A stretch of DNA of 38,514 bases from Acidobacteriaceae bacterium (GCA_019243205.1 JAFAUR010000927.1:1-38514); one strand, 5' to 3'; numbered from the stretch's first letter, positions 1-8,677 are shown. A program made the numbers and translations. The notes: generated by a model from the letters alone, not told the origin.

Positions 1-1
1 T

Positions 2-346
2 GTCGTGCTCGATGCGGGCGGCTACGAAGTTTACGATCGTAAAGGGAATAAGACAGGCGAGTTCAAGGAAGGGAGTGCGGCAGCATCATCGGACCTGACA
101 GGCGAGGATAAGATGACCGATCGTCACTTTGCCAACTTCATCGCCGCAATTCAGACTGGAGCAAAACTTACTCAGCCCATCGAGTCGGGAAACATCACCG
201 TGACGATGCTTCAACTTTCGAACATCGCCTGGGAGGTCCAGCGTGAACTGAAGTTGAATCCGAAGAACGGTCACATTCTGGACGATTCCGGTGCGATGAA
301 ATCATGGAGCCGCAAATACGAACCCGGTTGGGCTCCTAAGGTATAG
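2..346 (+). CDS. Gfo/Idh/MocA-family oxidoreductase, C-terminal fragment
   Basis: The left window edge cuts this gene; only the last 114 codons are present, and the frame is open to base 2, so no start can be assigned. The residues fit the C-terminal end of the Gfo/Idh/MocA family of NAD(P)-dependent sugar oxidoreductases: a FANFIAAIQTG stretch followed by a helix around SNIAWEVQREL and a tail ending WAPKV. The nucleotide-binding N-terminus is outside the window. Members oxidise or isomerise sugars, and some are glycosidases (GH109), so the exact reaction cannot be stated. It ends 20 bp before the end of the convergent acetyltransferase gene. Family assignment is from recalled sequence pattern. 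Confidence 0.72.
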   Translation, partial: VVLDAGGYEVYDRKGNKTGEFKEGSAAASSDLTGEDKMTDRHFANFIAAIQTGAKLTQPIESGNITVTMLQLSNIAWEVQRELKLNPKNGHILDDSGAMKSWSRKYEPGWAPKV

Positions 347-366
347 GTCTTTTCTAGGCCGGCAGT

Positions 367-1548
367 TTATAGCTTCACGACGATTCTGCGGCGACGTAGA
401 TAGAACACGGGTAACCAACAGAAGATCACGAAGAGAATTGACCAGATTAGGGACCGAAAGGCAGCAGACCCGAGTGCCGTAGGTATGAGGTGGTACAAAC
501 AAGCTTGAAGAGTGCCAAACCTTCTCATTGGAATGCTGCCAAGCGCAATGCTGAGCACTTCTGAGAAAACGTAGGCGGTCAGTGCGTTTGCACCGAAAGC
601 AAGGAACGGCTCCAGACTCCGTCGGAGTAGCCGCTTCTCATCGACTATCCACATCAAGAATGTAAGCAGAGCCAGGGAGATGCCCGCTGTGAACAGCACG
701 TAGGAGCTGGTCCACAAACGCTTGTTAAGTGGAAAGCTTTGACTCCAGGCGAGGCCGCATGAAGTAAGCAGCAATGCCATCACTAGCATGGCGGCCAATT
801 TGCGCGGCGTTGGGACATCACGCCGCGTGATCCAGATCCCGGTAAGAACTCCCAAGCAAGTACTGGCAATAGCGGGCAGGGTGCTCAGAATACCTTCCGG
901 ATCATAGAAGCTGAAGTGGTACCTGTGAGACTGCGGAATCAGCAGGCGATCGATGTAGCTTGCGAAATTTCCCTTTGGGTCGAGAATCGGGACATCCGTA
1001 CCCGGCAACCCGAATCCCGGCACAGGCACTTTCGTCAGCAACAGCCAGTAACCAAGAACGCTCAAGCCGGCGATCAGCATCACGCCCTTTGGGCGGAAAG
1101 CCAGGAGGGCCAGCGCCGAGGCAACATAGCATAAGCCGATGCGCTGCATAACGCCGAAATAGCGAAGCGTGGCCAGATTGGGAATCGGGAGAGCGTTCAA
1201 GGCCAAACCGATCAGGATGATCAGCGCGGTTCGCCTGAGCACTTGCCGCATGATCTCCCCATGGTTTGCACCCTTGACGATGCGCGACTGAAAAGAGATT
1301 GCAGTGGAGACGCCCATGATGAAGAGAAAAAGCGGAAACACCACATCCGTCAGCGTGCACCCATTCCATACCGAATGGCGCAGTTGTCGGTAGGAGGAGG
1401 CGCCGTCAGCCGCGTTGTTGACCAAAATCATCAATGCCACGGTAAGCCCGCGAAGGGCATCGAGGGACAGTATCCGCTGCTTATCGATCGACTTCGGCGC
1501 TGTGGCGGTCGAAATGGGTGCGCCGGCTGACCGAGTGTTTATGTCCAC
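367..1548 (-). CDS. HGSNAT/NagX-like membrane acetyltransferase (DUF5009 type)
   Basis: This 393-residue polytopic membrane protein matches the family of heparan-alpha-glucosaminide N-acetyltransferase and bacterial NagX. After a short cytoplasmic N-terminus comes the family signature LSLDALRGLTVALMILVNN (residues 28-46), then RHSVWNGCTLTD with His58, which aligns with the histidine acetylated in human HGSNAT (KHASWNGLT), then FPLFLFIMGVS and about nine further hydrophobic segments. In humans the enzyme moves acetyl from cytosolic acetyl-CoA across the membrane to terminal alpha-glucosamine; a similar transmembrane role here is inferred. The start is GTG at 1546-1548, inside the last codons of the upstream GH89 gene (10-bp overlap), so the two are almost certainly co-transcribed and translationally coupled. 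Substrate is unproven. Confidence 0.88.
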   Translation of the reverse strand: MDINTRSAGAPISTATAPKSIDKQRILSLDALRGLTVALMILVNNAADGASSYRQLRHSVWNGCTLTDVVFPLFLFIMGVSTAISFQSRIVKGANHGEIMRQVLRRTALIILIGLALNALPIPNLATLRYFGVMQRIGLCYVASALALLAFRPKGVMLIAGLSVLGYWLLLTKVPVPGFGLPGTDVPILDPKGNFASYIDRLLIPQSHRYHFSFYDPEGILSTLPAIASTCLGVLTGIWITRRDVPTPRKLAAMLVMALLLTSCGLAWSQSFPLNKRLWTSSYVLFTAGISLALLTFLMWIVDEKRLLRRSLEPFLAFGANALTAYVFSEVLSIALGSIPMRRFGTLQACLYHLIPTALGSAAFRSLIWSILFVIFCWLPVFYLRRRRIVVKL

Positions 1549-3755
1549 ATTCTGCAGTCCTCCAACATCCGCCGGGCTTCCGCGATTACATCATCCACAG
1601 GACGAGGCTTGCTAGCGACGTAAGGGGTCGCTATCCAGTTCTGGATCCATTCTTCAAGCGATGGGCCGCGCTCGCCGGCGAGACGAGCAAAGAAGACCTC
1701 CCAGCGCGCCGCGTAGTAGTCGCGAATCAGTCCGCTCCAAACGCGCGATGCATAGTCCTCCAATTCCTTCCATCCCCAAAAAGTGATAATAAGCCGCGCA
1801 TTGGAATCATAGAAGGCTGCTTCGTCAGGCGATCTGGCCCATGAGCGTGCGTCACTAACCCAGGTTTCGAGGCGGCGATCGATCCGGGTATGCAGTAATG
1901 CATCGATGCGGTGCAGCATATCTACAGCCTGTTTTGACTGTTTGTCGCGGTCGTTCGCGCGGCGTTCTTCATGAGCCCGGCAAGCTGAAGCGAGCCTGTG
2001 ATCGACTGCTCCGCCTACGGATTGCGCAACTAGTTCGATGAGATCGTTGCGGTATAGCGAAACGGCACCTAATTCGTCTGCGCAGGAGATAAATAGTTCA
2101 ACGGCTCCCTGAAACTCCGGGCTGGTATCAACGTGCAACGGTTTGGGGCTAAGCGATGGATGGGATTGGAATGCCTGTCTGGTTTTCCATACGTCGCTGC
2201 CATAAGCGCTCCTGAGCAAAAGCTGCCATGCCTGCCGCATCCGGGCCGGATACGCACCGTAACGCGCGAAACAGTAGCTCCCGATCCAGCTGTCGAGGTC
2301 AACAGGAGTCGATGTCCAGCCGATATCGGTCATCAGCTCATAAACAACCTCGTTGCTTTCGATGCCTTCCATATCGAGGCCCCACCCAATGAGGTTGCCT
2401 TTCGCGGGGTTGGCGAGAACCGCTGCAGGCTTGCTCGCGATCATCGGCAGATTGCCTTTGACATTGTTGTTCCCGCCGAAGGTGTGCGCCATTCCATTGA
2501 TCCAGGGCTTGCCGAAGAATGCATCCAGCCGTTTCCATGCATCTGGAGCATTGTGATATTCCATCTCGTGTACCGAGTCCATGTCGGAGGCGTAATCAAT
2601 TGTCAGCAGGCGATCGTTTGGCACACCTGATAGCAAAGCCTGCGTGGATTGCATATCCCAGAATTTCGGATTGTTTGCGTACTGCCATCCCTGCATGACC
2701 CAGACCCCGTCCGGATCGCCTGCCTGGATACCCGCGTAGATATTGGCCGCGCACTGCTTCAAATCCGCATATCGGTGCGTCTCCGACACTGGTGGTTGCA
2801 ATTCGTTGAACGGATCCGCCAGATAGTAGCCGCCGGTATCGAATTCCTTCTTGTAGCTCTCAATGAAGCGCCGGCCGATTTCCATGAACAAATCGCGTTC
2901 AGTGGGATCCAGCAGAAACGTGCGGCACTCTCGCGGGAACCCTGGTGCACTATCCCATAGCAGGGTGGAGATTCTGGCACGCGGGTATAGACGTTTAAAC
3001 GCCTCCGGAACATGACCGGCAAACCCTGGGACGATGGGCGTCATCCCGAGCGTCTTAGCCCGCTCGACGATTCTCTTTTGGAGTTGCCGTTTTCCCTCGA
3101 TCCAGCTTTGCGGTATCGGACCTTCGAATTGATTGATATTGCCCATACGATGCCACGGGAGCTGCGCCGGACCCGTAGCGAAACGGTTCCACTCTGCTTC
3201 GGTGACGCCGAAGGAAGACCATACACGCTGCCAAACGGCTTCCTGACCATCGAGCGCGAGCGGCATGTTGATGCCGTGCAAGGCCATCCAGTCAAGTTCG
3301 CGTTCCCATCGCCGCCAGTTCCAAAATGGCGTGGAATAGCCAAACGTGCACGGGTTCAAGTACTGCGTAAATCGATACGGGCAAACGACACGCAGCGGCC
3401 GCTGCTCGGGCCATCGCTCCGGCAGTTGCAGGCGTCGACCGCTCCAGGTAATCATTCCGAGATGGTTGTCGCGCAAGTAAGCATAAACTGCTCGCAATGC
3501 GCTGACAGCGCTGTTTGCCTTCACTTGCACTTCGCCGTCGGAAGCTGAGATTTCAAAAACGCTCTGCCCGTGCTCGGACGGAATCATACTCAGGTGAAAA
3601 TCTTGCGCGCGCTGACCGAGATAGCGAGCCAGTACGTCACGTCCTGCTGCCATTGGGTCTGTCGTGTACTGTTCCGGACTCGGTTCGCTCGCAGACGCGA
3701 GTCTCTTCATGAATGCAGCGCCCGACGCGGCCAGTAGCACTCGTCTGTTCACCAT
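1539..3755 (-). CDS. Alpha-N-acetylglucosaminidase, GH89 (NAGLU homologue)
   Basis: The 738-residue product matches human NAGLU and bacterial GH89 enzymes, which release terminal alpha-linked N-acetylglucosamine. Visible landmarks are RFTQYLNPCTFGYSTPFWNW, WERELDWMALHGINMPLAL, GGYYLADPFNELQPP (the FNE glutamate is the likely acid/base), HTFGGNNNVKG, and the EGIESNEVVYELM segment, which contains the second glutamate expected of the family. The N-terminus (MVNRRVLLAASGAAF) has twin arginines and a hydrophobic stretch, so export is likely. ATG at 3753-3755 has only a weak ribosome site. The stop overlaps the HGSNAT-like gene. In lysosomal heparan sulfate breakdown HGSNAT acts just before NAGLU, so the pairing is functionally suggestive. 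Length is normal for the family. Confidence 0.95.
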   Translation of the reverse strand: MVNRRVLLAASGAAFMKRLASASEPSPEQYTTDPMAAGRDVLARYLGQRAQDFHLSMIPSEHGQSVFEISASDGEVQVKANSAVSALRAVYAYLRDNHLGMITWSGRRLQLPERWPEQRPLRVVCPYRFTQYLNPCTFGYSTPFWNWRRWERELDWMALHGINMPLALDGQEAVWQRVWSSFGVTEAEWNRFATGPAQLPWHRMGNINQFEGPIPQSWIEGKRQLQKRIVERAKTLGMTPIVPGFAGHVPEAFKRLYPRARISTLLWDSAPGFPRECRTFLLDPTERDLFMEIGRRFIESYKKEFDTGGYYLADPFNELQPPVSETHRYADLKQCAANIYAGIQAGDPDGVWVMQGWQYANNPKFWDMQSTQALLSGVPNDRLLTIDYASDMDSVHEMEYHNAPDAWKRLDAFFGKPWINGMAHTFGGNNNVKGNLPMIASKPAAVLANPAKGNLIGWGLDMEGIESNEVVYELMTDIGWTSTPVDLDSWIGSYCFARYGAYPARMRQAWQLLLRSAYGSDVWKTRQAFQSHPSLSPKPLHVDTSPEFQGAVELFISCADELGAVSLYRNDLIELVAQSVGGAVDHRLASACRAHEERRANDRDKQSKQAVDMLHRIDALLHTRIDRRLETWVSDARSWARSPDEAAFYDSNARLIITFWGWKELEDYASRVWSGLIRDYYAARWEVFFARLAGERGPSLEEWIQNWIATPYVASKPRPVDDVIAEARRMLEDCRMWT

Positions 3756-4228
3756 ATCTTTAATCAGACAAAAAGCTGTTCCTGTTTAGGGAAGACCCAC
3801 CGGAGGACGGTCAGTCAATTGATCCCAACACTGCCGTAAGTCTGATACCAGCTTTGGCGCCAGCATCCCGATGGATACCGCTGTTGCATTCGTGCCCAAT
3901 CGCGGTTGTAGCGGAAACCTTCGTATCGTCTCCGTAGCGGCGGCTTCCGCGGGCCCGGAGCCGCTGCGGCATTCTTGGCCGATGACGAAAGCGTGCGCGC
4001 CTTCATCATCAACCAAGCTGGCATTGGACCGGGGAATCGCGTCTCCTACTTCGAAGCGTTGCTCCGATTCCTGGCCGTACTCGCCTGCCGTAACGCGAGC
4101 ATCGTTTTCTGCCGCACCCGGGGCACTTAAATCACGAAAGATTCCGATTGAGACAAAACGCTTCCGAACAGGATAAAGCGATTCCGCACCGTTAAGTCTT
4201 AGGCTGTTAGCTGTAGGGAGTTTCCTGC
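3756..4228. other. Divergent 473-bp spacer between GH89 and GH2 units
   Basis: This spacer should hold the promoters of both the leftward GH89 unit and the rightward GH2 unit. Short open frames occur on both strands, including one on + that lacks an ATG (3912-4130) and two on - (3786-4016 and 3815-4024). None has a recognisable domain or convincing ribosome site. A degraded gene is possible, since the composition is as GC-rich as coding DNA. I find no confident promoter, and no repeat or RNA gene. Confidence 0.4.
4214..4219 (+). promoter_or_regulatory. Ribosome binding site deciding the GH2 start
   Basis: A purine run (GGGAG) lies about 7-8 nt before ATG 4229 and favours that start over the in-frame ATG at 4253. 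Both starts leave the twin-arginine signal intact. Confidence 0.55.
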
Positions 4229-6772
4229 ATGCGAAACGTCCCAGGCTCGCCCATGGATTCCCCGCACTCTCATATCTTTGCTCAGCCAGCCTTCACCCGC
4301 CGCACGCTTCTGAAAGCATCTTCTGCGATTCTGACGGGTCCCTTACTTCGCGCCAGGGCAGGGGCCCCGTATTCTGATGGAGTCGCAGTTTCGAACAGCC
4401 GCCGCCTGCTCACCGGGTGGGAATACTATCGCGGCAATCTCAGTGGCCCCTGGGATGCGTGGCGCACGAGTAAGCAAGCCGCCGGTAACTTCATCGAGTG
4501 GCAGAAGGTGCAGCTTCCGCATTGTTTCAACGCTCTCGATGCTGCCGATCCGGATCACGCCTATTATCAAGGCCCTGGTTGGTACCGCACAACTCTTCAG
4601 ATCAACAATCCCTATCCGAACGGACGCACGCTGATTCACTTTGAAGGTGCGGGACAGAAGATGCAGCTGTTCGTGCATCTCGACCGCGTCGGCGAAGAGC
4701 ACATTGGGGGCTACGATGAGTTCACCGTCGACATCACCGATGCCGCGGCGCGCGCCACTGCGGAAAACAAGGGAAAGGTTCCGATCGCGATCTTTTGCGA
4801 CAACTCGCGGGACCTCGAAATGATTCCGTCCAGCCAAAGCGACTTCTGTCTCTACGGCGGCCTGTATCGCCACGTCAATCTCGTCTACGTCCCGTCTCTT
4901 TCGCTCGAGCGCGTTCACGTGTTTTCCGACGTTCAACCTGCAGGAACAGCGAACGTATCCGTTCATGCGCGGCTGTACAACCCGGGATCACTCACAGACT
5001 CGGTTGATTACTCGATACGAGTCACCGGGCCCGATGCTGGTGTCGTTCATTCCAGCTCCGGCCGCGCGACGCCCTGGAAAGCAGACCGCGAACTTCTGTC
5101 CTTCGCGGTGGACAATCCACAACTCTGGTCGCCCGGGTCCCCCAGCGTTTACAACTGCGAGGTAACGCTCAACGCGGCTTCGACCACTATGTCGGTCGGC
5201 GAGCGCTTCGGCCTCCGTCACTTCGAATTTGTCGATCACGGCCCGTTCAAACTGAACGGCGAACGTCTGCTGCTTCGCGGAACCTGCCGCCACCAGGACT
5301 GGGCCGGTTGCGCGGGAGCCGTTTCCGAAGACCTCACGCGGAAAGAATTTCAGGCGATGAAAGATATGGGGGCGAACTTCGTTCGTCTTGGGCATTACCA
5401 GCAGTCGCCCGAGGTTCTTGACGCCTGCGACGAGCTAGGGATTCTCGTTTGGGAAGAGATTCCCTGGTGCCGTGGGGGCGTTGGCGGTGAGCGCTACAAA
5501 CATCAGGCCCGCACCATGCTGCGCAACATGATCGATCAACATCGGAACCACCCGTCGATCATCCTCTGGGGATTGGGGAATGAAAACGACTGGCCCGGCG
5601 ATTTCCCGACTTTCGATCAAGCTGGCGTGCGCCAGTTGATGACGCAGCTCAACGCCCTCGCGCACGAGCTCGACCCTTCGCGCAAGACAGTCATTCGTCG
5701 CTGCGATTTTGCCAAGGACATCCCGGATGTCTACTCGCCCTCGATCTGGGCCGGTTGGTATCGCGGGCTCTATACGGAATACAAAAGCTCCTGCGAAGAC
5801 GAGTTCAAGAAAGTCAAACACTTCATCCACGCCGAATGGGGTGGCGACAGTCACGCGGGCCGTCACTCCGAAAATCCGAACACGGGCATCTCGAAAATCG
5901 CGGCCGGCCAGGGAACCGATGAACGCAGCGGCGACTATCTCGCGAGCGGCGGGCAGGCGCGCGCTTCCCGCGATGGCGACTGGTCGGAAACTTATGTCTC
6001 CGAGCTATTCGATTGGTACCTGAAAGAACAGGAGACCATGCCGTGGCTCACCGGCTCGCTCCAGTGGGCGTTCAAAGACTTCCCGACGCCGCTGCGCCCG
6101 GAAAACCCGGTTCCACGCGTGAATCAGAAAGGCCTGTTAGAGCGCGACGCAACGCCTAAAGAAGGCTACTTTGTTTTCCAGTCCTATTGGGCCGAAAAGC
6201 CGATGGTCCACATCTACGGGCATACGTGGCCCATACGTTGGGGCCGCGCGGGAGAGCGCCGATGGGTTCACGTCTACTCCAACTGTGATTCGGTTGAGCT
6301 CTTCGCTAACGGCTCGTCTTGCGGAACTAAAAAACGCAACAGCCAGGACTTTCCCGCCGCGGGCCTGCGCTGGGAAGTTCCGTTTCACGAAGGCGAAAAT
6401 CAGCTCCGGGCCGTCGGCCGCTCGAAGTCCGGTTCATCGGTAACGGACGAAATCAGCTTTCAATACCAGGTGCAGACATGGGGTAAGCCTGCCCGCATTG
6501 AAGTCCGCGAAGTCGCGCGGAATTCCGGCAGCGTCACAATCGAAGCTCGTCTTCTCGATAATTCCGGCGTTCTCTGTCTCGATAATCGCCAGCGCGTCTC
6601 GTTTCGCATCGCCGGTTCGGGCAACCTCATCGATAATCTCGGCACTCCGAAGACGTCGCGTGTTGTCGAAGTTTACAACGGGCGCGCCCTGATAAGTGCG
6701 AGAACTTTCCCAGGCGAGTCCATTATCAGCGTCCAGTCCGAAGGCGTACCGGGCGCATTCCTCAAGGTCTGA
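4229..6772 (+). CDS. Glycoside hydrolase family 2 with DUF4982-like domain and N-x-K motif
   Basis: This 847-residue exported GH2 enzyme has a Tat-like signal (TRRTLLKASSAIL, residues 23-35), a sugar-binding jelly-roll domain (about 60-225), an immunoglobulin-like domain (about 226-330) and a TIM barrel (about 335-620). The acid/base is Glu452 in LGNENDW and the nucleophile Glu536 in HAEWGG. A DUF4982-like domain and a further beta domain follow. Asn632-Gln633-Lys634 (VNQKGLL) resembles the N-x-K motif that binds the uronate carboxylate in beta-glucuronidases, although related beta-galactosidases can carry similar residues. ATG 4229 follows GGGAG with good spacing; ATG 4253 is an alternative. 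It lies 2 bp from the alginate-lyase-family gene, implying one operon. Beta-glucuronidase is favoured over beta-galactosidase, but not settled. Confidence 0.9.
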   Translation: MRNVPGSPMDSPHSHIFAQPAFTRRTLLKASSAILTGPLLRARAGAPYSDGVAVSNSRRLLTGWEYYRGNLSGPWDAWRTSKQAAGNFIEWQKVQLPHCFNALDAADPDHAYYQGPGWYRTTLQINNPYPNGRTLIHFEGAGQKMQLFVHLDRVGEEHIGGYDEFTVDITDAAARATAENKGKVPIAIFCDNSRDLEMIPSSQSDFCLYGGLYRHVNLVYVPSLSLERVHVFSDVQPAGTANVSVHARLYNPGSLTDSVDYSIRVTGPDAGVVHSSSGRATPWKADRELLSFAVDNPQLWSPGSPSVYNCEVTLNAASTTMSVGERFGLRHFEFVDHGPFKLNGERLLLRGTCRHQDWAGCAGAVSEDLTRKEFQAMKDMGANFVRLGHYQQSPEVLDACDELGILVWEEIPWCRGGVGGERYKHQARTMLRNMIDQHRNHPSIILWGLGNENDWPGDFPTFDQAGVRQLMTQLNALAHELDPSRKTVIRRCDFAKDIPDVYSPSIWAGWYRGLYTEYKSSCEDEFKKVKHFIHAEWGGDSHAGRHSENPNTGISKIAAGQGTDERSGDYLASGGQARASRDGDWSETYVSELFDWYLKEQETMPWLTGSLQWAFKDFPTPLRPENPVPRVNQKGLLERDATPKEGYFVFQSYWAEKPMVHIYGHTWPIRWGRAGERRWVHVYSNCDSVELFANGSSCGTKKRNSQDFPAAGLRWEVPFHEGENQLRAVGRSKSGSSVTDEISFQYQVQTWGKPARIEVREVARNSGSVTIEARLLDNSGVLCLDNRQRVSFRIAGSGNLIDNLGTPKTSRVVEVYNGRALISARTFPGESIISVQSEGVPGAFLKV

Positions 6773-6774
6773 AC

Positions 6775-7971
6775 ATGCTCAATCGCAGACAATTTCTATC
6801 CACTTCCGCTGCCGCGTTTGCTCTTTCCCGGACATTGCGTTCGTCTGAGTCTTTCGATCTTGCCGCTATCGAACGACCCCGTGTCCTCAAACACGCAAAC
6901 GAATTCCTGAAGGATAAACCGGTTACTGTGACCGCTTCTCACAGCGATCGGTCCGCAGGCGGTCTGCACGATTATTTTTCCGAAGGCGACTATTGGTGGC
7001 CCGATCCCAAGAATCCCAACGGGCCGTACATCCAGCGCGACGGCATGTCGAACCCCGGCAACTTCCTGGCACATCGCGAGGCCCTGCTGCGCTTGAGCGT
7101 TCAGGCTCCGATGCTCTGCTCGGCCTGGGTGCTCACGAAAGATCGCAAGTATGCCGAGAAAGCCGCCGATCATCTGCGCGCGTGGTTTATCTCGAAAGAC
7201 ACGCTGATGAATGCGAACCTGCAATATGCGCAGGCTATTCACGGCCGCTTCACCGGGCGCGGCATCGGGATTATCGATACTCTGCAGCTCGTCGATGTGG
7301 TTCGCGGTGCAAGCGCGATCAGTGGTTCAGGAGCCCTTTCAGCGGACGAGCTGCGCGCTGTTCACCACTGGTTCGCCGACTATCTGACGTGGATGACGAC
7401 CTCGAAAAACGGAATCGACGAACGCGAAGCCAAAAACAATCACGGCAGCTGCTGGGTACTCCAGGCCGCCGTATTCGCGACCTTCACCGGAAACTCGGAC
7501 GTCAAGAACTTCTGCCGCGAGCGCCTGAAAACGGTTCTGATCCCGCATCAGGTTGCGCCCGACGGCAGCTTCCCCGAAGAGCTTCGTCGTACCAAGCCCT
7601 ACAGCTATTCGCTGTTCAATTTGGAAGTGCTCGCGGGCATTACGCAGATCTTGTCCAATGCCGACGACAATCTATGGGACTTCGCGCTACCCGACGGTCG
7701 ATCGGTGGCTAAAGCTGAAGCATTCATGTACCCGTACATGGCGGATAAAGGCAAGTGGCCTCACCCTCGCGACGTTATGTACTTCGATCAATGGCCTGTG
7801 CGCGAGCAGAGCCTGCTCTTCGCCGGTCTAGCTCTCAAGATACCCGAGTACCTCGCGCTCTGGCGCAAGTTGAATCCCGACCCCACCGTAGAAGAAGCGA
7901 TCCGCAACTACCCCATTCGCCAGCCGCTGCTGTGGATGAATCCCGCTGTCGATCGCGGCGTGACGGTCTGA
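6775..7971 (+). CDS. Exported alginate-lyase-family polysaccharide lyase (PF05426-like)
   Basis: The 398-residue protein has a twin-arginine signal (NRRQFLSTSAAAFAL) and then an all-helical toroid typical of the alginate lyase family. Landmarks are HSDRSAGGLHDYFSEGDYWWP (residues 56-76), the KNNHGSCW motif (220-227, with Asn222 and His223 as likely charge-neutralising and catalytic residues), and RTKPYSYSLFN (272-282, with candidate catalytic tyrosines). Such enzymes cleave uronate-containing chains by beta-elimination; alginate, glucuronan and other uronans are all known substrates of relatives, so the name does not fix the substrate. Its ATG is 2 bp after the GH2 stop, so a lyase and an N-x-K GH2 enzyme are made together, consistent with stepwise uronan degradation outside the cytoplasm. 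Confidence 0.87.
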   Translation: MLNRRQFLSTSAAAFALSRTLRSSESFDLAAIERPRVLKHANEFLKDKPVTVTASHSDRSAGGLHDYFSEGDYWWPDPKNPNGPYIQRDGMSNPGNFLAHREALLRLSVQAPMLCSAWVLTKDRKYAEKAADHLRAWFISKDTLMNANLQYAQAIHGRFTGRGIGIIDTLQLVDVVRGASAISGSGALSADELRAVHHWFADYLTWMTTSKNGIDEREAKNNHGSCWVLQAAVFATFTGNSDVKNFCRERLKTVLIPHQVAPDGSFPEELRRTKPYSYSLFNLEVLAGITQILSNADDNLWDFALPDGRSVAKAEAFMYPYMADKGKWPHPRDVMYFDQWPVREQSLLFAGLALKIPEYLALWRKLNPDPTVEEAIRNYPIRQPLLWMNPAVDRGVTV

Positions 7972-7976
7972 ATCTA

Positions 7977-8591
7977 CTATTGACGCCTCTTATGTCTGGT
8001 GGCTACGGCCACTATCACTAGCCCGGCTCCGAGCAAAGCCAGGGCAGCTGGTTCCGGGACCGCGGTACTGGCCGCGTCGATATTATCCAGTGCCAGCGGC
8101 GAACTCGGGTTATTGATAACGACGCGGTTGAACGTTCCCGAAAACGTTCCGAGTCCCTCCCCGTTAAATGCCCCGGGCGGGAAACTGGAAGTGAAGGTAG
8201 TCGATCCCACCAGCGTGCTGTCTTCGAACGCACTGAACATAATCGGAACCGCAACGCCTGCCGTTGCGAAGTCAAATGTGATCCGAGTCAGATTCGATGA
8301 GAACGCAATCGTGATTGGGCCCGATTCCGTGGGTGGTCCGCACAGGTGCTGAATCAGTACGTTCCCCGTCAGCGAACTGAATATTCCTAAAGATTCGCAA
8401 ACAGAGGCTGATCCCGTGAATGTTGCCGAGAGCCCGTTCACAGTGTCGGTGAAAGGCGTTGAAGTACCTGCCGTGATGTTTTCAAAATCGTAAATCGCAT
8501 CTCCGCGGGCGCTGCTTAGAACAAAAAACAGAGATGTGATTGAAACAAAACCATTGAGAATTGTTCTAGAAAAACTCATTTGCCTTGGCAT
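7977..8591 (-). CDS. PEP-CTERM sorting-domain protein
   Basis: The 204-residue protein has an N-terminal signal peptide (NGFVSITSLFFVLSSARG), a beta-rich body with no family I recognise, and a C-terminal sorting signal: VPEP, a hydrophobic helix (ALALLGAGLVIVAVA) and the basic tail RHKRRQ. PEP-CTERM proteins are cut by an exosortase and are often tied to exopolysaccharide or surface structures. Two starts are possible: ATG at 8589-8591 and ATG at 8577-8579 (MSFSRT). The promoter-like TACAAT at 8590-8595 on this strand would favour the second. The gene converges on the lyase gene (5 bp apart) and is divergent from the amidohydrolase gene, sharing a palindrome-bearing spacer. Confidence 0.85.
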   Translation of the reverse strand: MPRQMSFSRTILNGFVSITSLFFVLSSARGDAIYDFENITAGTSTPFTDTVNGLSATFTGSASVCESLGIFSSLTGNVLIQHLCGPPTESGPITIAFSSNLTRITFDFATAGVAVPIMFSAFEDSTLVGSTTFTSSFPPGAFNGEGLGTFSGTFNRVVINNPSSPLALDNIDAASTAVPEPAALALLGAGLVIVAVATRHKRRQ

Positions 8592-8633
8592 TGTACCTGG
8601 CCTTTAGTACGGAATGATAGCCCTGGAATACTT

Positions 8634-8647
8634 GTTTAGTACTAAAC
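8634..8647. promoter_or_regulatory. Perfect 14-bp palindrome, candidate operator, with a half-site 32 bp away
   Basis: GTTTAGTACTAAAC is a perfect palindrome between divergent genes. The sequence TTTAGTAC recurs at 8603-8610; the two GTAC centres are 32 bp apart, about three helical turns. This arrangement suits a dimeric regulator binding cooperatively to control the PEP-CTERM gene, the amidohydrolase gene or both. No cognate regulator is evident next to it. Confidence 0.5.
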
Positions 8648-8671
8648 TCGGGGTGTTGCAGTTTCCCGGTG

Positions 8672-8677
8672 TATGAT
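8672..8677 (+). promoter_or_regulatory. Candidate -10 element of the amidohydrolase gene
   Basis: TATGAT lies 8 nt before ATG 8686. If it is used, transcription would start within a few bases of the start codon, giving a leaderless or nearly leaderless mRNA. No good -35 box is visible at 17 bp, but the palindrome at 8634-8647 sits just upstream. Confidence 0.35.
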
